A DNA stretch of 64,000 nt, taken from the NCBI GenBank assembly GCA_938045295.1, contig CALINO010000035.1, forward strand, positions 23,640 through 87,639. Reading direction: 5' to 3'. Made by a program: the position numbers and the translations under genes. The notes under the pieces were generated by a model, which saw only the letters and a program-made list of their open reading frames with translations, was not told the origin of the DNA and ran no database searches. Source of the stretch: an uncultured Arenicella sp. Lineage in GTDB: Bacteria; Pseudomonadota; Gammaproteobacteria; Arenicellales; Arenicellaceae. Shown here in pieces: positions 40,413 through 48,708 of the stretch (position 1 is its first letter; each line of letters begins with the position of its first letter).

Positions 40413-42581
40413 GTGTCTGAGTCTTTGAATAATAAATCGTTTCAGCCTGCCGGTTTGAGTGGCGAGCAACCGATTGACGCCGTTGATTTTCAAGCGCCAG
40501 GTAATGATCAACAGCGGGTGCGTTTTCGTTTTACCGCGTTTCATGCGTTGTTGCTCGTGTTGTCGTTGCTTTGCTTGAGTTTTATCTTGTTTATTACCTT
40601 GGCAAAGTCGATTCAAGTGGTGGCTGTAACACCCAATTTAAATAAACCAAGCGATTATTTATTGCAGCCCGCTGAACTCAATATTAATACCGCATTGAAA
40701 TTGCCACTGGGCAATCGCGTTATGGTATTGCCTGGCGAACACGCGGTTACTCTCAATGCGCAAGGTTATCAGGCCGTTGAGCAAACGGTTAACGTCACCA
40801 GTGAGCGGCATCAGCAATTTGAAATTGTTATGACACGCTTACCGGGCAATTTAAACATCATTGTTCCTGACGGTGTTGTGGCCACCATTTCCATCGACGG
40901 CCAGCAAGTGGGTGACACAAGCGAGTTGGTCAGCGGCATACAAGCCGGCCGGCGCGAGCTAACGGTTGACGCTGATTTATATCGCCCCTTCACCCAAAGC
41001 TTGATCATTGAAGGCAAAGGCCAAACTCAAGAAGTGGTTGCCACACTACAACCCGCCTGGGCTGAATACGCTTTTGATAGCACACCCAGCGATGCTGATA
41101 TTAGTATTGATGGTGTTGTGAAAGGTCGCACCCCAGCCACCATTAAAGTGGAAGAGGGCACACGAAGCCTGCAGATTTCGGCAGAAAAATTTAAACCGTT
41201 TGTGCAAGAGTTGAGTGTGGTGGCGCAGCAAACGGTGTCGGTGCCCGCCATTGAGTTGGTGCCTGCTGATGGCGTGATTGAGTTCAACTCCGAGCCAATT
41301 GGGGCCGCGATCATGCTTAACGATGAATTCAAAGGCATTACCCCGTTATCAATAGCGGTGAAACCCAATCAAGCGCACGCGGTTAAGTTATACAAAGCCG
41401 GTTATCGTTTACAACAAACAACGTTGCAATTACAACCGGCCGAAATTCAGGTTGAACAAGTGAAATTAGCGGCGGATTTAATTAACGTCAAAATCAGTGT
41501 TTCTCCGGCCGACGCCACGCTGTATATCGACGGAGTGAATCGCGGGCGTGGTAGCCAAACGGTGGCTCTTAATTCATTGCCACACGCGGTCAGTGTTAGA
41601 AAGCCGGGTTACGTGACGCAAAATAATGACATTGTGCCCACTCGGGCCAGTCAGCAAGTATTGAGTTTTAATTTACTCACAGAAGAAGAGCATTATTGGG
41701 CGCAAATACCCCCCACGTACACCAATCGTCTGGGGCACAAAATGAAGCTGTTTAGGCAGCTGGGTAAAGTTAAGCTTGGCTCGTCACGTAAAGAAGATGG
41801 CCGGCGCGCTAACGAAGTGGTGTATCAAGCTGAGTTAACCAAGCCTTTTTATGTGGCCTTGCATGAAACTACCAATAAGCAATTTAGAAACTTTAAAGCC
41901 ACTCACAATGCGGGTAATTATAAAGGCAAAAGTTTAGACGCCAATAAATCACCGGCCTTGAATGTGACTTGGCAACAAGCCGCACAATATTGTAACTGGT
42001 TGTCTGAGCAAGAAGGCCTAGACCCTTTTTATCAAACGGTGTCGGGGTATGTCTCTGGTGTTAATCCAAACGCTAACGGCTACCGTTTATTAACTGAGGT
42101 CGAGTGGTCATGGCTGGCACGCAACACCAATGACGGCTTGCTTACCTACCCGTGGGGTAATAGCAAAACGGTGCCAAAAGGTAAGAAGGTGGCTAATTTG
42201 GCTGATCAAAAAGCAAGTTCTATTATCACCTTTACCTTAGATGGCTACGACGACGGCTATAAAGGGCCGGCGCCGGTTGGGCGTTTTCCGGCCAACCATC
42301 GTGGCGTGTTCGACCTTGATGGTAATGCCGCCGAATGGGTTAACGATTGGTATTCAGCCAAAGGCAGCAGTGAGCTGGGTGGCAGCGGCATTGCGAAAGA
42401 CCCGTTAGGGCCCGACAACGGCGAGTTCCATGTTGTGCGTGGCGCCAGTTGGGCGCGTGGGCATTTGCCGCAATTAAGGTTGGCGTACCGAGATTATGGC
42501 GCCAAAGGTGCGCACGATATTGGTTTTCGAGTAGCGCGTTATGCGGGCTTAAATAAATCAAAAACGGTTGTTAAAAATTGA
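40413..42581 (+). CDS. PEGA-repeat protein with non-catalytic FGE/sulfatase-modifying-factor domain
   Basis: A 722-residue bitopic membrane protein starting at GTG. The cytoplasmic tip has DFQAPG (residues 25-30), then a membrane helix (about 42-64). Four or five PEGA modules follow (for example FDSTPSDADISIDGVVKGRTP; FNSEPIGAAIMLNDEFKGITP; VSPADATLYIDGVNRGRG), then a formylglycine-generating-enzyme-like fold from about residue 440. The fold is recognised by ETTNKQFRNF, PALNVTWQQAAQYCNWLS, GYRLLTEVEWSWLAR, FDLDGNAAEWVNDW and HVVRGASWARG. The catalytic cysteines expected near RGASW are missing, so it is probably a binding module. PEGA domains usually bind cell-surface or periplasmic ligands. 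Confidence 0.75.
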   Translation: MSESLNNKSFQPAGLSGEQPIDAVDFQAPGNDQQRVRFRFTAFHALLLVLSLLCLSFILFITLAKSIQVVAVTPNLNKPSDYLLQPAELNINTALKLPLGNRVMVLPGEHAVTLNAQGYQAVEQTVNVTSERHQQFEIVMTRLPGNLNIIVPDGVVATISIDGQQVGDTSELVSGIQAGRRELTVDADLYRPFTQSLIIEGKGQTQEVVATLQPAWAEYAFDSTPSDADISIDGVVKGRTPATIKVEEGTRSLQISAEKFKPFVQELSVVAQQTVSVPAIELVPADGVIEFNSEPIGAAIMLNDEFKGITPLSIAVKPNQAHAVKLYKAGYRLQQTTLQLQPAEIQVEQVKLAADLINVKISVSPADATLYIDGVNRGRGSQTVALNSLPHAVSVRKPGYVTQNNDIVPTRASQQVLSFNLLTEEEHYWAQIPPTYTNRLGHKMKLFRQLGKVKLGSSRKEDGRRANEVVYQAELTKPFYVALHETTNKQFRNFKATHNAGNYKGKSLDANKSPALNVTWQQAAQYCNWLSEQEGLDPFYQTVSGYVSGVNPNANGYRLLTEVEWSWLARNTNDGLLTYPWGNSKTVPKGKKVANLADQKASSIITFTLDGYDDGYKGPAPVGRFPANHRGVFDLDGNAAEWVNDWYSAKGSSELGGSGIAKDPLGPDNGEFHVVRGASWARGHLPQLRLAYRDYGAKGAHDIGFRVARYAGLNKSKTVVKN

Positions 42582-42585
42582 TGTT

Positions 42586-42816
42586 ATGGTTTGTCGAGTG
42601 TTGAAAAAAACAGTGATTTTAGCGGCGCTGCTCAGTGGCTTAGTATCTAATTCCTGGGCACAGGACGCCGGTAAATCGAATGAGGGCGCTGCCAGCGAGC
42701 AAGGAGAAAACAGCCGTGAAGAAAAAAAGCAAAAGAAAAGTAAGCCTAAGAAGGTCTTTAAGCCCAGTGAGGAAATATCAGAAGATTCGCCGGTGCCATT
42801 TCCCGTTGATATTTAA
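42586..42816 (+). CDS. Small secreted Lys/Glu-rich protein
   Basis: A 76-residue protein of unknown family. It has a signal peptide (LKKTVILAALLSGLVSNSWA then Q), followed by a highly charged region (EEKKQKKSKPKKVFKPSEE) and the short end PVPFPVDI. The frame opens at 42568 (TTG), but ATG 42586, five bases after the preceding stop, fits better. It sits between the PEGA/FGE gene and the proton-channel gene and is probably translationally coupled to the former. Confidence 0.5.
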   Translation: MVCRVLKKTVILAALLSGLVSNSWAQDAGKSNEGAASEQGENSREEKKQKKSKPKKVFKPSEEISEDSPVPFPVDI

Positions 42817-42840
42817 AAGCACACCCATGAGAACAACATT

Positions 42841-43644
42841 ATGAAATTCCAGAAGTCTGAATTCTTTTATCAAATTGTGGCGTTGGTGCTTTCGTTTTTG
42901 GTGGTACACACCATCTACGTTGGTTTGGTGCGGCCAAACGCCGAAGCCGTGCTTGCTGCCGAAGCCAGAGCCATTGCTGAACAAGAAGCCTCCGGCCAAC
43001 CGATCACTATTGAGCGCTCGGCCTGGGTAGTGCTTAAAGATTATGAGCAAGAAAGCTGTTTTATTCTTATGTTGTGGGTAATGGCAATCATGGGCTTGAA
43101 AGCGCAGAACGTGCGCGCGCAGCGAAACTTGTTCAGTAAGTCATTAATCAGTGTGGAAGAAGGGCGGCGAGTATTGCCAGAAGATTCGCGCAAATTGGCG
43201 AGGCCATTGGAAGCCTTGCCAGATCCTGAGCGCGGGTTTTTATTGCCAAGGGCGCTGCGGGGCGCGTTGCAGCGTTATGGTTCCACCGCGTCAGTGGCGG
43301 ATGTGTCCAGCGTGGTGCGTGACACTTGCGACACCGAGGCCGACCGGCTTGATTCTGAGCTGTCTATGGTGCGCTACATTACATGGGCAATTCCGTCGAT
43401 TGGTTTTATTGGTACGGTACGAGGTATTGGCACCGCACTGGGCAATGCGCACGAAGCGGTGCAGGGCAATATTGCCGCGGTTACCGCCAGCCTTGGGGTG
43501 GCGTTTAACTCCACATTTATTGCGTTGTTGATCAGCATTGTGATCATGTTTTTAATGCACCAAATCACCTTAATGCAAGAGCGCATGGTGGGTGATGTGC
43601 AGGACTATTGTGATTTCAATTTAATTCGTCACCTGCAGAGCTAG
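42841..43644 (+). CDS. MotA/TolQ/ExbB-family proton-channel protein
   Basis: A 267-residue inner-membrane protein. Four hydrophobic segments are visible at about 11-30, 73-88, 178-201 and 216-239. The last two hold the family core PSIGFIGTVRGIGTALGNA and TASLGVAFNSTFIALLISIVIMF, matching the TM3-TM4 channel of TolQ/ExbB/MotA. TolQ in this same window has PYVGLFGTVWGI at the same place. It is probably the stator subunit that uses proton flow to drive the other products of the operon. The TolR/ExbD-like partners are the two VWA proteins downstream. Confidence 0.8.
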   Translation: MKFQKSEFFYQIVALVLSFLVVHTIYVGLVRPNAEAVLAAEARAIAEQEASGQPITIERSAWVVLKDYEQESCFILMLWVMAIMGLKAQNVRAQRNLFSKSLISVEEGRRVLPEDSRKLARPLEALPDPERGFLLPRALRGALQRYGSTASVADVSSVVRDTCDTEADRLDSELSMVRYITWAIPSIGFIGTVRGIGTALGNAHEAVQGNIAAVTASLGVAFNSTFIALLISIVIMFLMHQITLMQERMVGDVQDYCDFNLIRHLQS

Positions 43645-43656
43645 CTGGGAGTTGCC

Positions 43657-45096
43657 ATGCCTAAAGTAGTGCACATTAATGACAATGCCCTACTGGTTCA
43701 GGAAACCAGTGACAACGGTGGGCAAATTATTCAACGTAGCCAAGGTTATGCATGGCTGCAAGACGGGCACGTGGTGTACGACGTAAGTGCTGATATTGAC
43801 AGTGCGCAGCACCCGATTAAACATTGCCGTTTAGAGCCACAAACCATCAACAGTCGTTATTGGCAACAATGCGCGCAAACAGCCATTGCCAATAACGGTG
43901 CCGGTATGCGCCATGCCGCCGATTTAATGTGGAAGCACGTGGCTGAATTAAAACGTCAATCGGCACTGGCTGACATTGCCGTAGTGGTGCCGGCCGATTA
44001 TCGCGATGCGCAGCTTAAATTATTGCTTGGCGTCATCAAGGCTAATGACTTGTCGGTAAGCGCACTTATTAGTAAGCCGGTATTGGCGGTTCAGCAGCGA
44101 GCAGTCACTCAGGGGCACATGGTGCACATTGACGTGCAGTTGCATCAAACCGTCATTTCAACAGTCTCGGTTAGCGAACAAGAAGTGACGTTGGTTGACG
44201 TTGAAGTGAAGGCCGATATTGGGCTGCAGGCATTGCAAGAAGCGTTGTTGCATCACTTGCAAGCCAGTTTTATTCGCAACGATCGTTTTGACCCACTGCA
44301 TAACGCAGCCACAGAGCAGCAGTTGTTTGATCAACTCAGTGACATTGTGGCGAAGGTGGATGGCACGAAAAAAGCAACCGTGGGTGTTGAGCATCACAGT
44401 AAGCTTTACAGCGCCGTGGTTGAGGCAGGTGAAGTAGAAGCAGCGCTGTCGGATTTAATTGGTTTAATTAACAGCCACAGTGGTCAACACAGTGGCCAAG
44501 TTGTGGTCGACTTAAACGGTGCGTTTGAGTTGGCGCACTTACCCAGCATAAATCCCAAGGTCATTTGGGCAACGCAGCCAGAGCCAATAACGGCCAAGTT
44601 AGCCAATGGCACCGACAGCGACGCAGGCGTTATTCATCAAGTCAGTTTGCCAGCCATTCAAACCGCCTTTTCAACCAACGGTGCGGGTCGTGATGCTGGC
44701 AATTCAAGTGCTATTAATAGTGCGGCTAATAAAGCAACTGCTGCGGATGCCAGTGCAGCACAAGTAACACCCAGTATTACGAAGACGCAGGCGTCTGCAC
44801 AGCCTTTAACCGCCGCACAGCCTTCAATAACCACCAACAAGCCGAGTCAAGTGGCCACGCATCTAATGCAATTTGGCGTGGTGGTGGCGCTTGATAAAGC
44901 CGCCATTTCAACCGACGGTGCGGTGCTAAGGTTAATTCAGGCAGATGCTGGTCAGGCCAGTGATTTACCCGCCATGCTGAACAACGGCGCCTTGAGTGTG
45001 ATTAACGACTCTAAACGCACGCATCTGTTGGCAAACGATCGTTTAATGTCGCCAGCCGCCGATGGCGTTATTACTGCGGTTGCGGTGTTGGTGTAG
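43657..45096 (+). CDS. Degenerate actin/Hsp70-fold protein
   Basis: A 479-residue protein without membrane segments. Residues ~100-180 resemble the Hsp70/actin subdomain order: LADIAVVVPADYRDAQLKLLLGVIKANDLSVSALISKPVLAVQ, then a phosphate-2-like strand (MVHIDVQLHQTVISTVSV). The glycine-rich phosphate loops are poorly conserved, so ATP hydrolysis is doubtful. The C-terminal ~130 residues are Ala/Thr/Ser-rich (NSAANKATAADASAAQ), perhaps a linker, then a short beta domain. It lies between the channel gene and the VWA genes and may be a cytoplasmic regulator or scaffold. The assignment is from pattern only. Confidence 0.5.
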   Translation: MPKVVHINDNALLVQETSDNGGQIIQRSQGYAWLQDGHVVYDVSADIDSAQHPIKHCRLEPQTINSRYWQQCAQTAIANNGAGMRHAADLMWKHVAELKRQSALADIAVVVPADYRDAQLKLLLGVIKANDLSVSALISKPVLAVQQRAVTQGHMVHIDVQLHQTVISTVSVSEQEVTLVDVEVKADIGLQALQEALLHHLQASFIRNDRFDPLHNAATEQQLFDQLSDIVAKVDGTKKATVGVEHHSKLYSAVVEAGEVEAALSDLIGLINSHSGQHSGQVVVDLNGAFELAHLPSINPKVIWATQPEPITAKLANGTDSDAGVIHQVSLPAIQTAFSTNGAGRDAGNSSAINSAANKATAADASAAQVTPSITKTQASAQPLTAAQPSITTNKPSQVATHLMQFGVVVALDKAAISTDGAVLRLIQADAGQASDLPAMLNNGALSVINDSKRTHLLANDRLMSPAADGVITAVAVLV

Positions 45097-45105
45097 GAAC
45101 GCGCA

Positions 45106-46185
45106 ATGGCACGCAAAAAAATTCGACAAACCTCCACCTTTAGCCTGTCATTTTTGGACATCATGTCCTGCGGCTTAGGGGCGGCGGTGTTGATTTTTTT
45201 GTTGCTCAAATACGTGGTTGATTCACCGATACCCAATCAAGACCCACAGGTCTTGGCGGAAATAAGCTTGCTCGAAGAAGAAATACTCGAAGGCGAAAAA
45301 AGTTTGGTGCGCATTCGTAACACCATCAGCGACGTCAGTGACGAGTCGGTGACGGCGCAAGGTTTGGCCAGAAGAATTTCAGAAGAGATTAAGGAATTAA
45401 AAAGTGAACTTGATGAAATAACACCCGACTCGATTGCCGACATTCCAGGGTTAAAAGCAAAAATTGCCCGTCTTGAAAGTCAGAAAAAAGCACTGGAAGA
45501 AACCGTGCCGTCAGGCAACAAAGCGTTTGAATTTACCGGCGATGGTGATCGGCAATACCTTACCGGCCTAAAACTGGGTGGCCGTAATGTGCTTATACTG
45601 ATCGACAGCTCGGCCAGCATGTTAGACGAAACCATCGTTAATATATTGCGCCGGCGTAACATGAGTGACGATTTAAAACGTCAGTCTCAAAAGTGGTCAA
45701 GAGTGTTGGACATCACCCAATGGGTGGTGGCTAATTTGCCATTGTCTAGCGACTTCCAAATGCTCACTTTCAACAATGAAGTGAAGCCTGTGTTTGGCGA
45801 TAAAGTCGATGCGTGGTACGAAGTGGCCGACCGCATTTCAGTGGCGTCGGCGGTGCAAGGCGTGAATAAGGTGGTGCCTAATAATGGCACCAATATGGAA
45901 AAAATGTTTGAGGTGGCGATGAGCATGAACCCTCGGCCAGATAACATTTTTATTCTAACCGACGGCCTGCCAACCCAGGGCGATGGTGCCCCAAGCACGG
46001 GCTCTATTACCGGTGCCGATCGTTATCGTGTTTTTCGTAATGCGGTGCAAAAACTTGAGCCCGGCATTCCGGTCAATATTATGTTGTTACCCTTAGAAGG
46101 CGACCCGTATGCAGCCGGTGCGTTTTGGGGGTTGGCAATACGCTCACAAGGCTCGTTTATTACGCCCGCGAGGGACTGGCCATGA
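45106..46185 (+). CDS. VWA-domain protein with TolR/ExbD-like membrane anchor, first copy
   Basis: A 359-residue bitopic protein. The N terminus (FSLSFLDIMSCGLGAAVLIFLLL, residues ~12-34) is a membrane helix with an aspartate (Asp18) placed as in TolR (PYIDVMLVLLII). A long coiled coil follows (residues ~45-135). A von Willebrand A domain comes next, with an intact MIDAS: Asp167-x-Ser169-x-Ser171 (LIDSSASM), Thr in NNGTNM and Asp in LTDGLP. MIDAS metal sites usually bind partner proteins. Its stop overlaps the next gene by four bases (ATGA). Confidence 0.75.
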   Translation: MARKKIRQTSTFSLSFLDIMSCGLGAAVLIFLLLKYVVDSPIPNQDPQVLAEISLLEEEILEGEKSLVRIRNTISDVSDESVTAQGLARRISEEIKELKSELDEITPDSIADIPGLKAKIARLESQKKALEETVPSGNKAFEFTGDGDRQYLTGLKLGGRNVLILIDSSASMLDETIVNILRRRNMSDDLKRQSQKWSRVLDITQWVVANLPLSSDFQMLTFNNEVKPVFGDKVDAWYEVADRISVASAVQGVNKVVPNNGTNMEKMFEVAMSMNPRPDNIFILTDGLPTQGDGAPSTGSITGADRYRVFRNAVQKLEPGIPVNIMLLPLEGDPYAAGAFWGLAIRSQGSFITPARDWP

Positions 46186-47183
46186 GTCGAAGAAAAGCAA
46201 GGCGCGGCTTGTCTGACGCAGGCTTAAGTTTCTTAGACATCATTTGTTGTGGCTTTGGTGCCATCGTATTGCTGTTGGTGATTTTACGGCCTAGTCAACC
46301 CACGGTGCTGGAAGAATCGCCTATACAAGACAAAGGTCAAGTAAGGGCGTTGCAAGAGCGATTATTTGAAATTAGGGGCCAAGTGACCTATCTTGAAACA
46401 GAGCTCAATGCAAAACAGGAGCAACTAGGTAAAGAAAATACCCGTGTGGCTATTTTGCGTGGCGAGCTCGATGCATTAACGGCACGTAAAGCCAGTGTTG
46501 AAGATTATGGCGCCGACGACGCAACACAGGCGGAAGATTTGCAACTTGCATTGCAAACCTTAAGTCTAGAAATGAAGCGCTTGCTCAAAGGGCGTAAAAA
46601 GAGCAATGAATACATTGGTGGCGTGCCGGTGGATTCTGAATACATTGTGTTCATTATTGACACATCAGGCAGCATGTTTTCGCGGGCGTGGGGTAAGCTG
46701 TTAGACGAGGTTATTAATACCTTGCGCATTCACCCAACGGTGAAAGGCATACAGGTGATGAACGACCAAGGGCAATATATGTTCCCCGCTTATAAGGGCG
46801 AATTTATGCCCGATTCACCGTCACGACGCCGGCAGATAATCAGCAAATTGAGTGGCTGGAATGCGTTTAGTAATTCCAGCCCAGTCGAAGGCATCACCAC
46901 GGCAATTCGACAGCACTATGATAAAAATAAGAAGATAAGCCTGTATGTGTTGGGCGACGACTACTCAGGGCGGTCAGTACGCCGGGTATTGAATATTGTC
47001 GAAGAGCTCAATGGAGGCAATAAGCGTGGTGAAAAAAGGGTCAGAATACACGGCGTTGGTTTTCCGGTGCACATGACCACCAACCCGGCTATTCGCAGTA
47101 ATGCTATGCGCTACGCATCGTTGATGCGAGAGCTTGCCGAACAAAATAACGGCACGTTTATTGGCTTAAATAATCTAAGGTAA
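46182..47183 (+). CDS. VWA-domain protein with TolR/ExbD-like membrane anchor, second copy
   Basis: A 333-residue paralogue of the protein before it. The membrane helix starts with LSFLDIICCGFGAIVLLLVIL and carries Asp19 in the ExbD/TolR proton-carrier position. A coiled coil follows (about 45-135), then a VWA domain with MIDAS Asp160-x-Ser162-x-Ser164 (IIDTSGSM). A conserved-looking segment near the end is VRIHGVGFPVHM. The start overlaps the preceding stop (ATGA), so stoichiometric co-translation is likely. The two copies are divergent enough to suggest separate partners or a heteromeric complex. Confidence 0.75.
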   Translation: MSRRKARRGLSDAGLSFLDIICCGFGAIVLLLVILRPSQPTVLEESPIQDKGQVRALQERLFEIRGQVTYLETELNAKQEQLGKENTRVAILRGELDALTARKASVEDYGADDATQAEDLQLALQTLSLEMKRLLKGRKKSNEYIGGVPVDSEYIVFIIDTSGSMFSRAWGKLLDEVINTLRIHPTVKGIQVMNDQGQYMFPAYKGEFMPDSPSRRRQIISKLSGWNAFSNSSPVEGITTAIRQHYDKNKKISLYVLGDDYSGRSVRRVLNIVEELNGGNKRGEKRVRIHGVGFPVHMTTNPAIRSNAMRYASLMRELAEQNNGTFIGLNNLR

Positions 47184-47196
47184 TGAGGGCAACACC

Positions 47197-47970
47197 ATGA
47201 ACAATATAAAAATCGAGCGGCTAAAAAAGTACAAAGCAGTGAGGTTTAAAGTGTTGGGTTTGTTGTTGATGGTTAGTTTGTTAAGCGCCTGTGCCAACAA
47301 AGTCACCGTGGTCGCCGACATTCCCACACCGTTGGTTGAAAAGGTGCCGTTGAACGTGCACATGTCGTACACCGACGAGTTTAAAAACCACATTTACATT
47401 GAAAACGAAAAAAGCCGGTCGCTTAACAGCCTTAATTTTGCGCAAGCACAACAAGACATGTTTGATGCCATTTTTGGTCAATTGACCACCTTGGTTGATG
47501 CGCAAAGTGTAAGCAAAGACTTAACCATTGAGCCTGAAATTTTAGATTTTCAGTACACCGCACCGGCAGAAACAAAGTTAAAACAATACGAGGTGTGGAT
47601 TAAGTACCGTTTGAAAATACTCGGGAGCGATGACGCAAAGGTGGCCGATTGGACGATCAAAGGCTATGGCAAAACACCCACGGCGTTACTCACTAGCGCC
47701 ACCAAAGCGTTTAACTCAGCCACCAATATTGCACTGCGCGATGTGGGCGCACAGCTTGCCACACGCTTTGCTGGCCAGCGTAAGATAAAAGCGTTAATAG
47801 ACACAAAAAGCGGTTCGCAAAACAGCCTAGCCAAGAACACAGCGCTGGATGGCGGTGAAAGTGAAGACGAGGTGTTAGAAAAAGCCGAGTTCTACCAGCA
47901 ACAAACAGAAAATGAGCCGGAAAGTGCCAATGAAAGTGCCAATATTGAGGGGGGTGAAGACAGTGAATAA
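47197..47970 (+). CDS. Lipoprotein of unknown function
   Basis: A 257-residue protein with a lipobox (LLSAC, lipidated Cys32; alanine follows). The core (about residues 40-210) contains FAQAQQDMFDAIFGQLTTLVDAQ, EPEILDFQYTAP and WIKYRLKIL, a pattern seen in small periplasmic alpha/beta lipoproteins that contact transport or assembly complexes; I cannot name the family. The C terminus is acidic with an ESAN tandem repeat (DNA repeat of about 12 bases near 47920-47943). It ends seven bases after the start of the next gene. Confidence 0.55.
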   Translation: MNNIKIERLKKYKAVRFKVLGLLLMVSLLSACANKVTVVADIPTPLVEKVPLNVHMSYTDEFKNHIYIENEKSRSLNSLNFAQAQQDMFDAIFGQLTTLVDAQSVSKDLTIEPEILDFQYTAPAETKLKQYEVWIKYRLKILGSDDAKVADWTIKGYGKTPTALLTSATKAFNSATNIALRDVGAQLATRFAGQRKIKALIDTKSGSQNSLAKNTALDGGESEDEVLEKAEFYQQQTENEPESANESANIEGGEDSE

Positions 47971-48661
47971 TTTTAATCGGATTACCAAAATACTAACCGC
48001 ATTGGGCGTGGCATTGGCTGCTTCAGCGTGCACAACAATCAACGTTGATCATGTTCGCCTACAAGACGATATTAGCTTAAGCAAAGGCGACGCTATGGTG
48101 GTGCTCGGGCGTCATCAAACACCTGAAATACAAACCGAAGCCAGTTTAGTGGCTTGCATTGGCGGTAAATTAAGAAGTGGTACTACCGATATCCGCATTA
48201 TTCCTGAAGCTGAATTTGTGAATCAGTTTTACCCTTGGTTTGAAGCGCGTACCGCACCGTTACGCCCAGAAAAGTTGCGTAAAGTCATGCGTGAGCCACT
48301 GGTGGCAAAGAAGCTTAACGACCTGAACATAAAATATTTTGTTTGGGTTGAAGGTTCCACTGAACGCACGGCGTCGGCTGGCAGTATGACCTGTTCTATT
48401 GGCCCCGGTGGCGGCGGTTGTTTTGGTTTTGGAACCTGGGAAGACACCAGTGACTATGAAACCACCGTGTGGGACGTCGACACGTTTGAAGAAGTTGGCC
48501 GAGTCAGTACCGAAGCCGTTGGTACGTCTTATATGCCGGCCTTTGTGGTGCCAATACCGCTGTTGGCGCAGGTAGAAGGCGATGCATGCCAAGGCATGGG
48601 CAAGCAATTAGTTGAGTTTTTTAGTCGCAGCGCTAGCAACAAATTAAAAACCATTAAGTAA
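47963..48661 (+). CDS. Lipoprotein of unknown function with glycine loop
   Basis: A 232-residue lipoprotein. GTG 47963 is preferred over ATG 47912 because a G-rich ribosome-binding stretch (AGGGGGG) lies just before it and the signal peptide starts here; the overlap with the previous gene is eight bases. The lipobox SAC gives lipidated Cys23. The mature part begins INVDHVRLQDDISL; a conserved-looking block is SMTCSIGPGGGGCFGFGTWED. It has no family I recognise. Confidence 0.55.
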   Translation: MNNFNRITKILTALGVALAASACTTINVDHVRLQDDISLSKGDAMVVLGRHQTPEIQTEASLVACIGGKLRSGTTDIRIIPEAEFVNQFYPWFEARTAPLRPEKLRKVMREPLVAKKLNDLNIKYFVWVEGSTERTASAGSMTCSIGPGGGGCFGFGTWEDTSDYETTVWDVDTFEEVGRVSTEAVGTSYMPAFVVPIPLLAQVEGDACQGMGKQLVEFFSRSASNKLKTIK

Positions 48662-48708
48662 TGATGGGGGGCGATGGCTGGTCGAATAAGGTGTAAGTGG
48701 AGGCTTTT

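Noticed and set aside
41840..42560. Active sulfatase-maturing (formylglycine-generating) enzyme
   Set aside because: The catalytic cysteines are absent and no sulfatase gene is nearby.
42841..47183. Zorya-type anti-phage defence system
   Set aside because: A MotA-like protein is present, but there is no MotB with a peptidoglycan-binding domain and no ZorC, ZorD or ZorE-like helicase or nuclease gene.
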